Source: Brumimicrobium sp964346075 (GTDB lineage: Bacteria > Bacteroidota > Bacteroidia > Flavobacteriales_D > Crocinitomicaceae). From it: a DNA stretch of 11,995 bases. Positions within the stretch are counted from its first letter, which is position 1. Each line of letters begins with the position of its first letter. The notes under the pieces are model-generated. The model was not told where the DNA came from, did not search any database, and saw only the letters and a program-made list of their open reading frames with translations. The stretch is taken from NCBI GenBank assembly GCA_964346075.1, contig CAYFTH010000098.1, forward strand, positions 1 through 11,995, in the 5' to 3' direction. Below, piece by piece: positions 5,623 through 11,995 of the stretch. The position numbers and the translations under genes were made by a program.

Positions 5623-7314
5623 TTAATCAAATTTGAGTGCTTTAATTGGAGAGATTTTAGTAATTACATAAGATGGAACGATTAAAGCAGCCGTACAAAC
5701 GAACAATGTGCCTAGGTTCAGGAAAAGTATAAACCAAAAATTAAGTTCTATTGGAACGGCATCTAGATAATAAACTTCTGGATTCAACGGAATGACTGTA
5801 AAATATTCCTGAATCAGGCATAGCCCAATGCCGATGACGTTACCGATAATCATGCCTCGAACGATAATAAAGACTGCCTGGTGCAGGAATAGTTTTCTGA
5901 TGGACCAATTGGTCGCTCCAAGTGCCTTTAAAAGTCCAATGAGTTGTGTTTTTGTGATGATGAGTACCAGCAATCCAGACCCCATATTAATGACACCAAT
6001 CAAGATCATTAGAATTAAAATAATAATGACATTCAGGTCCAGAAAGTCGAGCCATAAGAAAAGTTCACTTTGGTCTTCCTTGATCGTGCGTATACGGTAG
6101 TCGTAGCCATCATTGGATTGGAAGTAGATCGCCTTTTTGACGCGTTCAATTAAGGTGGTTAATTGTTCGAAATGATCAGTTTCCAACTCATAACCACCAA
6201 TATAGTTGGTGTGACTACCATCTCCATCTTCATAGTTAAAGATCAGTTTTTTACCTCCTTTCATTGCAATGGAAAATTCAGTTCCCGAAGCGTTGAGATA
6301 ATTGCGCTGGATTTCACCCATAACCAGCTCTTTCGGATAACAGGGAAGGTATTTATTACCTTCAACTTTTACATGAAGGTAAGCTGTATCTGGTATGGCA
6401 TTGATTTCTCCTTTTCCATTAATGTAGGTCCAGTAATCAGACGCAATTAATCGGATCGTTGTATCTTTTATATCGCAGTAGGTAAATCCCCGGGCAGTTT
6501 CATAACCTTCTCCCCAATCAAAACGGTAGTTTCCATTGCCACCGCGACAATCAGCATATATCACCAATTGACCGTCTTTTGTAATTGTATCAGCTATGCG
6601 TATGGCCGATTGAATGCCCCAATCATTCAATCGTTGAACATTTTCAAGATCTCCAATGATGACTTGATCATCAAATTCCTGTAGTCCGGTTTTAAAAATG
6701 CCGGTTACCGTAAAGTTTAATTTTATGGGGGTCTCTTTGACAAAGAAAGCACGGATATTTTCACCAACATCTAAATTTAGTTTTTCAGCAATGGTTGCAG
6801 AGAGCAGTAACTCGTAGTTGTTAGTGTCAAAAGAGGGTATTTTACCTGCAATTAAATGGTCTTTAAAGAATGTCCAGTCGTAGCGATCACTGACGCCTTT
6901 CATCACGGCTCCGTGAATTTCTTGTTGTACCTGAAAGGTGTCAATACCCTGAATAGAATAAAAGTTCGTGTCAGGATCGGATTGCAACATGACGGGTTTA
7001 TACGCAAACCGATGAATGTTTTTGATACCGGGTATATCTTTTATGGCATCGAATAATGAGTCGTTGTAGACGATTGGAGCGCTTTCAAAAGTGGATTGTT
7101 CGCCGGCTTTGACGAGTGTCGCATGAGATCCGAATCCGATCACCTTTTCTTTTACTTCATTTTGAAAGCCCGTAACAACTGCTATGGTTACGATATTAAT
7201 GATCATAGCAAGAACGATACTCGAACGTGAAATACGCGTTATGGGTCGGGAAACTTTCTTATCTTCGTTTTTCCCAGCGTGAATTTTTTGCGCTATAAAG
7301 TAGATCTTGTTCAC
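5623..7314 (-). CDS. LolC/E-like ABC transporter permease with large periplasmic insert
   Basis: A 563-aa FtsX/LolE-superfamily permease. TM1 is at about 32-50, the MacB-type periplasmic region at about 51-425, and three C-terminal helices at about 428-453, 480-501 and 526-548. The family marker LIGLLKALGATNWSIRKLFLHQA (about 457-479) follows TM2, and the end PSYVITKISPIKALKFD is typical of this group, which in Bacteroidota probably moves lipoproteins or other envelope cargo. Usual members are about 400 aa. The excess is a block at about 231-372, between the strand EFDDQVIIGDLENVQRLNDW and GGYELETDHFEQL, with several Cys and aromatic residues, no known domain to me and no frameshift. The start is GTG at 7314; an in-frame TAG lies a few codons upstream and no suitable ATG exists. 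No ATPase gene is adjacent. Confidence 0.88.
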   Translation of the reverse strand: MNKIYFIAQKIHAGKNEDKKVSRPITRISRSSIVLAMIINIVTIAVVTGFQNEVKEKVIGFGSHATLVKAGEQSTFESAPIVYNDSLFDAIKDIPGIKNIHRFAYKPVMLQSDPDTNFYSIQGIDTFQVQQEIHGAVMKGVSDRYDWTFFKDHLIAGKIPSFDTNNYELLLSATIAEKLNLDVGENIRAFFVKETPIKLNFTVTGIFKTGLQEFDDQVIIGDLENVQRLNDWGIQSAIRIADTITKDGQLVIYADCRGGNGNYRFDWGEGYETARGFTYCDIKDTTIRLIASDYWTYINGKGEINAIPDTAYLHVKVEGNKYLPCYPKELVMGEIQRNYLNASGTEFSIAMKGGKKLIFNYEDGDGSHTNYIGGYELETDHFEQLTTLIERVKKAIYFQSNDGYDYRIRTIKEDQSELFLWLDFLDLNVIIILILMILIGVINMGSGLLVLIITKTQLIGLLKALGATNWSIRKLFLHQAVFIIVRGMIIGNVIGIGLCLIQEYFTVIPLNPEVYYLDAVPIELNFWFILFLNLGTLFVCTAALIVPSYVITKISPIKALKFD

Positions 7315-7344
7315 AATAATATAAAATGCCCGCTAATGTACTCA

Positions 7345-8601
7345 ATGCGTCTCTGCTTAAAAAGTTTTTTTATCATTTTCCTGATTTCCTGCCAGACGGC
7401 AGAAAATGGCGATACACATAACATTCTTAAAGATAGTCTGGGAGAACAGGAACGAGAAAAAAAAGAATCGCTGAAAGAAGATACCTTAAAGCATAAGCTT
7501 ATTTGTGGTGCTGAGCAACTTGAAAAATTAAAGGGACTTATCGGTCAACGCAATATCGCTTTGGTAGCAAATCAAACAAGTCGGGTAGGGGAGACACATT
7601 TGGTGGACACCCTGTTATCAAGAGGCGAAAAAATACAAGCTGTATTTGCACCGGAGCATGGGTTTAGAGGTAGAGCGGACGCTGGAGCTCATATTCAATC
7701 GGGAAAGGATGAGAGAACAGGATTACCCATTATTTCGCTTTACGGGAGTAATAAAAAACCGACCCCAGCACAATTGGAAGGCATCGAATTAGTGCTGTTT
7801 GATATCCAGGATGTCGGGGCGCGCTTCTATACGTACATATCTACATTACATTATGTCATGGAGGCATGTGCTGAGAATGATATACCTTTGATCGTATTGG
7901 ATCGCCCGAACCCCAATGGTCATTATGTGGACGGCCCTGTTCTGCAACCCGAGTATAAGTCCTTTGTAGGAATGCACCCCATACCCATCGTTCACGGAAT
8001 GACAGTAGGGGAGCTCGCCGAATTGATAAACGGTGAAGGGTGGCTTAATAATGGACTCAAATGTGAGTTACGTGTACTAAAAATGAATGGGTATGACCAC
8101 AAAAGGACTTATTCTTTACCTGTTGCGCCATCGCCTAATTTGAGAAGTGATGTAGCGATTCAGCTTTATCCAACCTTGTGCTTATTTGAAGGAACTGTGC
8201 TCAGTGTAGGTCGTGGAACGGATCGCCCTTTTGAAATGTTTGGTCATCCAGAGTTAAAGGTAAATGAAAAATACGATTTTTCTTTTACGCCCACTCCTGG
8301 TTTTGGTTCACAACATCCTAAGTTAAATGGAGAGAAGTGCTATGGATTAGATTTAGCAGCTTCGAAATCAGATACCATGAATCAGATTAATTTAGCGTGG
8401 ATAATTGATGCCCAACAAACCTTGAAGACAAAGCAAATAGATATGATAACCCGGGAGAATTGGTTTGATAAACTGGCCGGTAACAATGAGCTCAGGAAGC
8501 AATTGAGATCGGGTGTTTCTGCTGAGGAGATACGATCCTCCTGGCAACCAGAATTGGATGAATTTCGAAAGTTGCGCGAACGCTACTTGTTGTATCCTTA
8601 G
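7345..8601 (+). CDS. namZ: NamZ-type exo-beta-N-acetylmuramidase, lipoprotein (DUF1343, GH171)
   Basis: A 418-aa DUF1343 protein. Characterised members (NamZ of Bacillus subtilis and Tannerella forsythia) release MurNAc from the non-reducing end of peptidoglycan fragments, a step in cell-wall recycling. Visible evidence: a short lipoprotein signal MRLCLKSFFIIFLISC with lipobox LISC (Cys16), then a charged linker. The catalytic domain begins near 57 with IALVANQTSRVG and continues with VFAPEHGFRGRADAGA (100-115), LFDIQDVGARFYTY (151-164), VLDRPNPNG (184-192), APSPNLR (261-267) and GRGTDRPFEMFG (289-300). These are the conserved blocks of the family. Length is normal. An ATG at 7336 is an equally possible start; 7345 gives the cleaner signal peptide. 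It is divergent from the permease, about 20-30 bp apart. Confidence 0.92.
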   Translation: MRLCLKSFFIIFLISCQTAENGDTHNILKDSLGEQEREKKESLKEDTLKHKLICGAEQLEKLKGLIGQRNIALVANQTSRVGETHLVDTLLSRGEKIQAVFAPEHGFRGRADAGAHIQSGKDERTGLPIISLYGSNKKPTPAQLEGIELVLFDIQDVGARFYTYISTLHYVMEACAENDIPLIVLDRPNPNGHYVDGPVLQPEYKSFVGMHPIPIVHGMTVGELAELINGEGWLNNGLKCELRVLKMNGYDHKRTYSLPVAPSPNLRSDVAIQLYPTLCLFEGTVLSVGRGTDRPFEMFGHPELKVNEKYDFSFTPTPGFGSQHPKLNGEKCYGLDLAASKSDTMNQINLAWIIDAQQTLKTKQIDMITRENWFDKLAGNNELRKQLRSGVSAEEIRSSWQPELDEFRKLRERYLLYP

Positions 8602-9014
8602 TTTGTAATGTAAGACCGGTAAAATCTTAAAAAGTACGCAAACTGGATAGTATCGAGTGTTTAATTGATTGGAAAAGACTTGAACATTTTTGGTGGATCT
8701 TAAGGTAAACAGCGATCTAATAGAATTTAGCTTTTGATAATAGGCATCGATTCAGGCGATTAAAATGACCAAATTCAGTTTCGAGTGAACTCAAGAACCT
8801 TCTCATAGATCTAAGCACGACTCTTATAAAAGAACCAGTAGTTTTAGAATTGTTATAAACGGAATGCAAATAAAACTCCTCACTTCAAAAAAATGAAGCG
8901 AGGAGATGAACTGTTTTGATTATATCGTAATGGTGATCTCAATTATTAATACGCTGTATCCGTTTTAACGATTGAAATTCATTCATTGAATAGGATTTAT
9001 GGTGCGCACGCTAG
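8602..9014. other. 413-bp spacer between convergent genes
   Basis: No ORF of useful length on either strand. The only structure I see is the hairpin at 8876-8905. The rest is AT-rich and unremarkable. Confidence 0.6.
8872..8905 (-). terminator. Terminator hairpin between convergent transcripts
   Basis: CTCCTC-A-CTTCA (8876-8887) pairs with TGAAG-C-GAGGAG (8894-8905), with one internal mismatch and an A-rich loop. On the minus strand it is followed by TTTTATTTG, so it most likely ends the flavin reductase-DUF3127 transcript 110 bp after its stop. It may also stop read-through from the + strand. Confidence 0.7.
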
Positions 9015-9389
9015 TTAAAATGGCAAATCATCATCACCTTCTTCAACTAATGTTTCAGCATCGTCAGACTTGGCAGGTTCAATATCTGGCGGCGTAGGCG
9101 TTCCTCCACCTTGAGATTTTTCAATTTTCCATACGTCAAGAGAATTGAAATACTTGACTTCTCCTTTTGGACTGGTCCACTCTCTTCCGCGAATGTTGAA
9201 TGTCACATTAACAACATCGTTTTCATTAATTTCATCGAGCAACGACGTGCGATCTTGAGTGAGTTGAAATAAAATATCCTGTGGATAATTTCCAGAGGCA
9301 TCTGTGACGACAAATTCACGCTTTTGGAACTTGTCTGAAATTTGTTGTGTATCGCGTTTTACTTTGACGATTCCTGAAATGGTAAACAT
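9015..9389 (-). CDS. DUF3127 OB-fold protein with SSB-like acidic tail
   Basis: A 124-aa protein. Residues 1-93 match the DUF3127 domain, an OB-fold family common in Bacteroidota: MFTISGIVKVKR, then KREFVVTD, FNIRGREWTSPKGEVKYFNSLDVWKIE. A Gly/Pro linker (95-105) leads to an acidic tail ending DDDLPF. In bacterial SSB the same kind of tail (DDDIPF) docks onto DNA-repair and replication partners, and the last Phe is essential, so this protein probably contacts such partners or nucleic acid. It is the second gene of a two-gene operon, 11 bp after the flavin reductase. It is not the main SSB: it is shorter, and I see no canonical SSB core. Exact role unknown. Confidence 0.88.
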   Translation of the reverse strand: MFTISGIVKVKRDTQQISDKFQKREFVVTDASGNYPQDILFQLTQDRTSLLDEINENDVVNVTFNIRGREWTSPKGEVKYFNSLDVWKIEKSQGGGTPTPPDIEPAKSDDAETLVEEGDDDLPF

Positions 9390-9400
9390 AATTCTACTTT

Positions 9401-10297
9401 TTATTGATTATTAAATGTTAATAACGTTTTCCAAGCTGCTTCAACTTCGTTTTCAATGAGTAAAAGCTGTGCTTTGCGATGTAATTCTTCCTCGAGTTTT
9501 ACAGGCTCGTCTTCTAAAGATACAAAAAGATCTGATAATTCCATCAATTTGTATTCGTTAACTTCGGTTTCATTGGGTAGTTCTTTAACACTACCTAACT
9601 TACCTAAATCATTACCACTGAGTATTGTACTATTGCGAATGTCTTCAGGGATGTTATCGATTCCCATGCCTACGGTAGTGACGGGTTTAACGACTTCAAA
9701 CATGGAGTTAGCGTCAGCTCTGCAATACCAGTTTCCACCCATGCGGGCAACTAAATCAATTTTTTGCTGATCAATCATCTTATTATCGTCGAGTATGGCC
9801 TCATCAATATGTATTTTTAAAACCTCACAGATCACTAAATTACCTGCACCACCGTCTTTTCCCAGTTCTTTGACTTCTATCACTTTGCATTCGAATTGAA
9901 CGGGGGATTCTTTGACGCGAAAAGGTTTTACAATATCTGACTTCACCGGTGTGAGTCCTGATTTAACAAATTCATCAACATCTTTTTCGTATGGTGATGA
10001 ACTCAGACTCATTTGCTCTACAATCGAATAATTAACAATGTTAACGACGCATTCGGGATGTGCTTTGACATTTTCGTAGGTATCTTTTGTGGTATTCGTT
10101 CTCCCACTGCGCGCCGGCGAAAAAACCATGATTGGTGGGTTTGCACTGAAAACGTTAAAGAAGCTGAAGGGAGCGAGATTGGCATTTCCTTCCGCATCAA
10201 TTGTCGATGCAAAAGCAATTGGTCGCGGACCTACAGCGCCTAATAAGTAATGGTGCAACTTAGGTACGGGTATATCTTTTGGATCAATTGTTAACAT
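9401..10297 (-). CDS. Flavin reductase-family protein (FMN-binding split barrel)
   Basis: A 298-aa flavin reductase-like protein, likely binding FMN and reducing flavin or an unknown substrate in the cytosol. Family blocks: VPKLHHYLLGAVGPRPIAFAST (11-32, pattern only), NLAPFSFFNVFSANPPIMVFS (40-60, pattern only), TKDTYENV (70-77), ECVVNIVNY (82-90) and GLTPVKSD (114-121), then ESPVQFECKV (130-139) and MGGNWYCRA (186-194). Residues from about 205 form a charged C-terminal extension that seems usual for the Bacteroidota group. The start is the ATG at 10297: a perfect -7 element at 10321-10328 lies between it and an upstream in-frame ATG at 10345, which would be outside the transcript. It precedes the DUF3127 gene by 11 bp. 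Confidence 0.88.
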   Translation of the reverse strand: MLTIDPKDIPVPKLHHYLLGAVGPRPIAFASTIDAEGNANLAPFSFFNVFSANPPIMVFSPARSGRTNTTKDTYENVKAHPECVVNIVNYSIVEQMSLSSSPYEKDVDEFVKSGLTPVKSDIVKPFRVKESPVQFECKVIEVKELGKDGGAGNLVICEVLKIHIDEAILDDNKMIDQQKIDLVARMGGNWYCRADANSMFEVVKPVTTVGMGIDNIPEDIRNSTILSGNDLGKLGSVKELPNETEVNEYKLMELSDLFVSLEDEPVKLEEELHRKAQLLLIENEVEAAWKTLLTFNNQ

Positions 10298-10320
10298 AAC
10301 GAGTTGTTTTTCTGAGTGGG

Positions 10321-10328
10321 CAAATTTA
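10321..10328 (-). promoter_or_regulatory. -7 promoter element for the flavin reductase operon
   Basis: Minus-strand TAAATTTG is a perfect TAnnTTTG match, 24 bp before the ATG at 10297. No good TTG is seen at the ideal distance (TTT instead). It fixes the start codon choice for this operon. Confidence 0.6.
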
Positions 10329-10391
10329 ACGCTATTCTCATGCATTAAAAACGAATTGGTCGTTTTGTTGAAAAAATGCTAAAAATGTGTA

Positions 10392-10399
10392 TAGATTTG
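10392..10399 (+). promoter_or_regulatory. -7 promoter element for the pseudouridine synthase gene
   Basis: TAGATTTG is a perfect TAnnTTTG match with a TTG at 10368-10370 (21-nt spacer). It lies 12 bp before the ATG at 10411 and downstream of the alternative GTG at 10387, so the ATG is the real start and the leader is very short. Confidence 0.6.
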
Positions 10400-10410
10400 T
10401 TGAACTAAAT

Positions 10411-11331
10411 ATGGAAAAGCTGCACAGAAATAGTTTAGAAATTATCATTGTTGACGATGATGTGAAGCGACAGAGGGTGTACGACTACCTACCTGGAAAG
10501 GTGCAGTCACTCCCTTCCCGAAAAGCGGTAAAAAAGGCATTTAAACGTAAGCAGATTGCAATGGATGGTCGTTTTTTACGATCCGGCGACTGGATCAAAG
10601 GAGGCGATCAGATTGAAATTTTGGAAGATGAACGAACAATCCGTGATGATTTTCAGCTCAATATCCACGTGGTTTATGAGGATGATTATATTGCTGTTGT
10701 AGAAAAGCCGGCTGGTCTTTTGAGTTCGGGGTACCAGCGGAAAACACTGCAGCATGCCTTGAGAGGTAATTTAAAACCAGTGTTGGATGACGCTATACCA
10801 TATTATGAAAAGTTGAGCGTACCTTTGCTAACTCATCGGCTGGATGCTAAGACCCATGGACTTCTGATCGTTGCAAAGACGTATACTTCACGACGAAGAA
10901 TTGACGAACTATTTCAACAACGAGAGCTGACCAAAGGCTATATTGCAATGGTTCAGGGTGAATTAAAAGGAGAAGGAACGGTGAATGAAGCTGTTCAAGG
11001 TAAAAGTGCACTAACTCGCTATAAGAGTTTAGCTATTTATCCTTCTCACTACGATAAAAAAATGACGCTGGTTCAACTATTTCCGAAGACGGGCAGAAAA
11101 CATCAACTGAGAATACACATGGCAGTTATTGGGCACCCTATTGTTGGTGATCAGAAATACTCAAAAACTGAACCTGTACTCAAACATAAAGGACTGTTTC
11201 TAGTCGCTAACTATCTTAAATTCAACCACCCAATAACGTCGGAGCAGCTTGAAATATCCATCGATTGTCCAAATAAATTTGATCGGCTGATTCGGCGCGA
11301 GCAAAAAAAAGCGAGCTACACGGATGATTAA
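10411..11331 (+). CDS. RluA-family 23S rRNA/tRNA pseudouridine synthase
   Basis: A 306-aa RluA-family enzyme that isomerises specific uridines to pseudouridine in structured RNA. It has an N-terminal S4-like RNA-binding region (about 10-72; RKAVKKAFKRKQIAMDGR, DWIKGGDQIEI), then a catalytic domain with VVYEDDYIAVVEKPAGLLSSG (87-107, pattern only), HRLDAKTHGLLIVAKT (142-157) and TGRKHQLRIHMAVIGHPIVGD (227-247, pattern only). Asp145 in HRLD is the catalytic nucleophile. The motif usually reads HRLDxxTSG; here the Ser is His. The target (which of the RluA/C/D-type sites) cannot be told. Convergent with the next gene, sharing TTAA at the stop codons. Confidence 0.93.
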   Translation: MEKLHRNSLEIIIVDDDVKRQRVYDYLPGKVQSLPSRKAVKKAFKRKQIAMDGRFLRSGDWIKGGDQIEILEDERTIRDDFQLNIHVVYEDDYIAVVEKPAGLLSSGYQRKTLQHALRGNLKPVLDDAIPYYEKLSVPLLTHRLDAKTHGLLIVAKTYTSRRRIDELFQQRELTKGYIAMVQGELKGEGTVNEAVQGKSALTRYKSLAIYPSHYDKKMTLVQLFPKTGRKHQLRIHMAVIGHPIVGDQKYSKTEPVLKHKGLFLVANYLKFNHPITSEQLEISIDCPNKFDRLIRREQKKASYTDD

Positions 11332-11966
11332 TCACCAAAATAATAGGAATAACCAAAACCTACCGTAAAGTAAGTTGTAATGCCATTTAAGTCATCTTCA
11401 CTCATACCGCTAAACTGATCCAGTCCCATTTGGTTTGGTCGAAATTCAAATGCATGGAAAGCATACCCCAATGCAAATCGAAAGGAAGTGTTTTCATTTG
11501 CGGTGAGGGCTAAACCCAAATGCGGCTCTACAAAACCAGCGTCATTGCTGTAAGCTCCTCCACGTAGGGTTTCGTTGAAATTAGTGGTCATGAAATTCAT
11601 AGAGTAACCGACGCGGACTCCATAATCCACACCAAAATTACCGTAAAACTTTTCCTGACCGATTTTACCGAATACACCAGCGGTGTGAATGCCTCCAGAA
11701 AGATCGACAGTGTTTTTAAATTCATTGACGCTGAAATAATTATACCGCAATCCTGCTCCAATACTTAAAGTATTGTCAAATGTGTACTGATAAGAAGGAG
11801 TAACCACCACCAGTCCTTGCATTAAATCGCGAAATGCAAAATTGGTAGCATTATTAGGAAGACCAATTTCAACTTTGAAGGAACTCGTTGGTTTGTAATT
11901 TTCCTGGCTCCACCCCAACTGGATGCTGGTCAAACATACAATTATAAATATTAACGCGTTTTTCAT
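11328..11966 (-). CDS. Small outer-membrane beta-barrel protein
   Basis: A 212-aa secreted protein. Signal peptide MKNALIFIIVCLTSIQLGWS is followed by QENY, with cleavage near residue 20. The rest alternates hydrophobic and polar residues with many aromatics in short strands (LSIGAGLRYNYFSV, FGVDYGVRVGYSMNF, FRFALGYAFHAFEF, YFTVGFGYSYYF), the pattern of an 8-10 strand outer-membrane barrel of the OmpW/porin-like or outer membrane insertion signal type. No specific function is recognised. The ATG at 11966 is preferred to an in-frame GTG two codons upstream. A near-match -7 element (TATATTCG, minus strand at 11993-11986) precedes it; its upstream half lies near or beyond the window edge. Confidence 0.8.
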   Translation of the reverse strand: MKNALIFIIVCLTSIQLGWSQENYKPTSSFKVEIGLPNNATNFAFRDLMQGLVVVTPSYQYTFDNTLSIGAGLRYNYFSVNEFKNTVDLSGGIHTAGVFGKIGQEKFYGNFGVDYGVRVGYSMNFMTTNFNETLRGGAYSNDAGFVEPHLGLALTANENTSFRFALGYAFHAFEFRPNQMGLDQFSGMSEDDLNGITTYFTVGFGYSYYFGD

Positions 11967-11995
11967 AGCCACTGGCAGTTTGCTTCGAATATAAT

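Noticed and set aside
1..11995. CRISPR array, insertion sequence or transposase
   Set aside because: No regularly spaced repeats, no transposase-like ORF and no terminal inverted repeats with target duplications were found.

Overview
The window looks like a chromosome segment from a Bacteroidota bacterium, most likely a marine or freshwater Flavobacteriales-type organism. This rests on near-perfect TAnnTTTG (-7) promoter elements with an upstream TTG, AT-rich leaders without clear Shine-Dalgarno sequences, and a characteristic gene set: a DUF3127 OB-fold protein, a DUF1343/NamZ lipoprotein, a Bacteroidota-type flavin reductase and a small outer-membrane beta-barrel. No species is claimed.

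Accessory part (1 to about 3200, all genes on +). The left edge holds the last 159 codons of an unrecognised protein. Next comes a prokaryotic viperin (pVip, radical SAM, 298 aa), recognised by its CxxxCxxC cluster motif and a full-length match to human viperin, including the C-terminal KRGG-Y-W block. A 9-bp inverted repeat abuts the pVip start codon. After it lie a 41-codon Asn/Gly/Lys-rich small ORF with its own strong intrinsic terminator, and a 304-aa protein that I can align by eye, in order, to the C-terminal two thirds of serpins. About 550 bp without a gene follow. They contain a long hairpin, two direct copies of a terminator-bearing module and a third, inverted copy, which form a 136-bp imperfect palindrome against the 3' end of a tRNA gene. 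The AT-rich accessory genes ending at a tRNA suggest a small defence island at a tRNA site, but no integrase is visible.

Core part (3198 to 11995). On the minus strand are tRNA-Arg(ACG) with a clear promoter and terminator, clpS (N-degron adaptor of ClpAP) with its own promoter, and a tightly packed operon read right to left: a LolC/E-like ABC permease with an unusual ~140-residue insert, ribD (riboflavin biosynthesis) and an EamA/DMT transporter whose start overlaps the ribD stop. Divergent from the operon is a NamZ-type exo-N-acetylmuramidase lipoprotein (peptidoglycan recycling). After a 413-bp spacer with a bidirectional hairpin come a two-gene minus operon (flavin reductase-family protein, then a DUF3127 OB-fold protein with an SSB-like DDDLPF tail), a divergent RluA-family pseudouridine synthase, and a convergent small outer-membrane beta-barrel whose stop codon overlaps that of the pseudouridine synthase.

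The most notable item is the viperin neighbourhood. Viperins make chain-terminating ddh-nucleotides and are established anti-phage proteins. The truncated upstream gene and the serpin-like downstream gene are candidate companions that I cannot assign to a described system.
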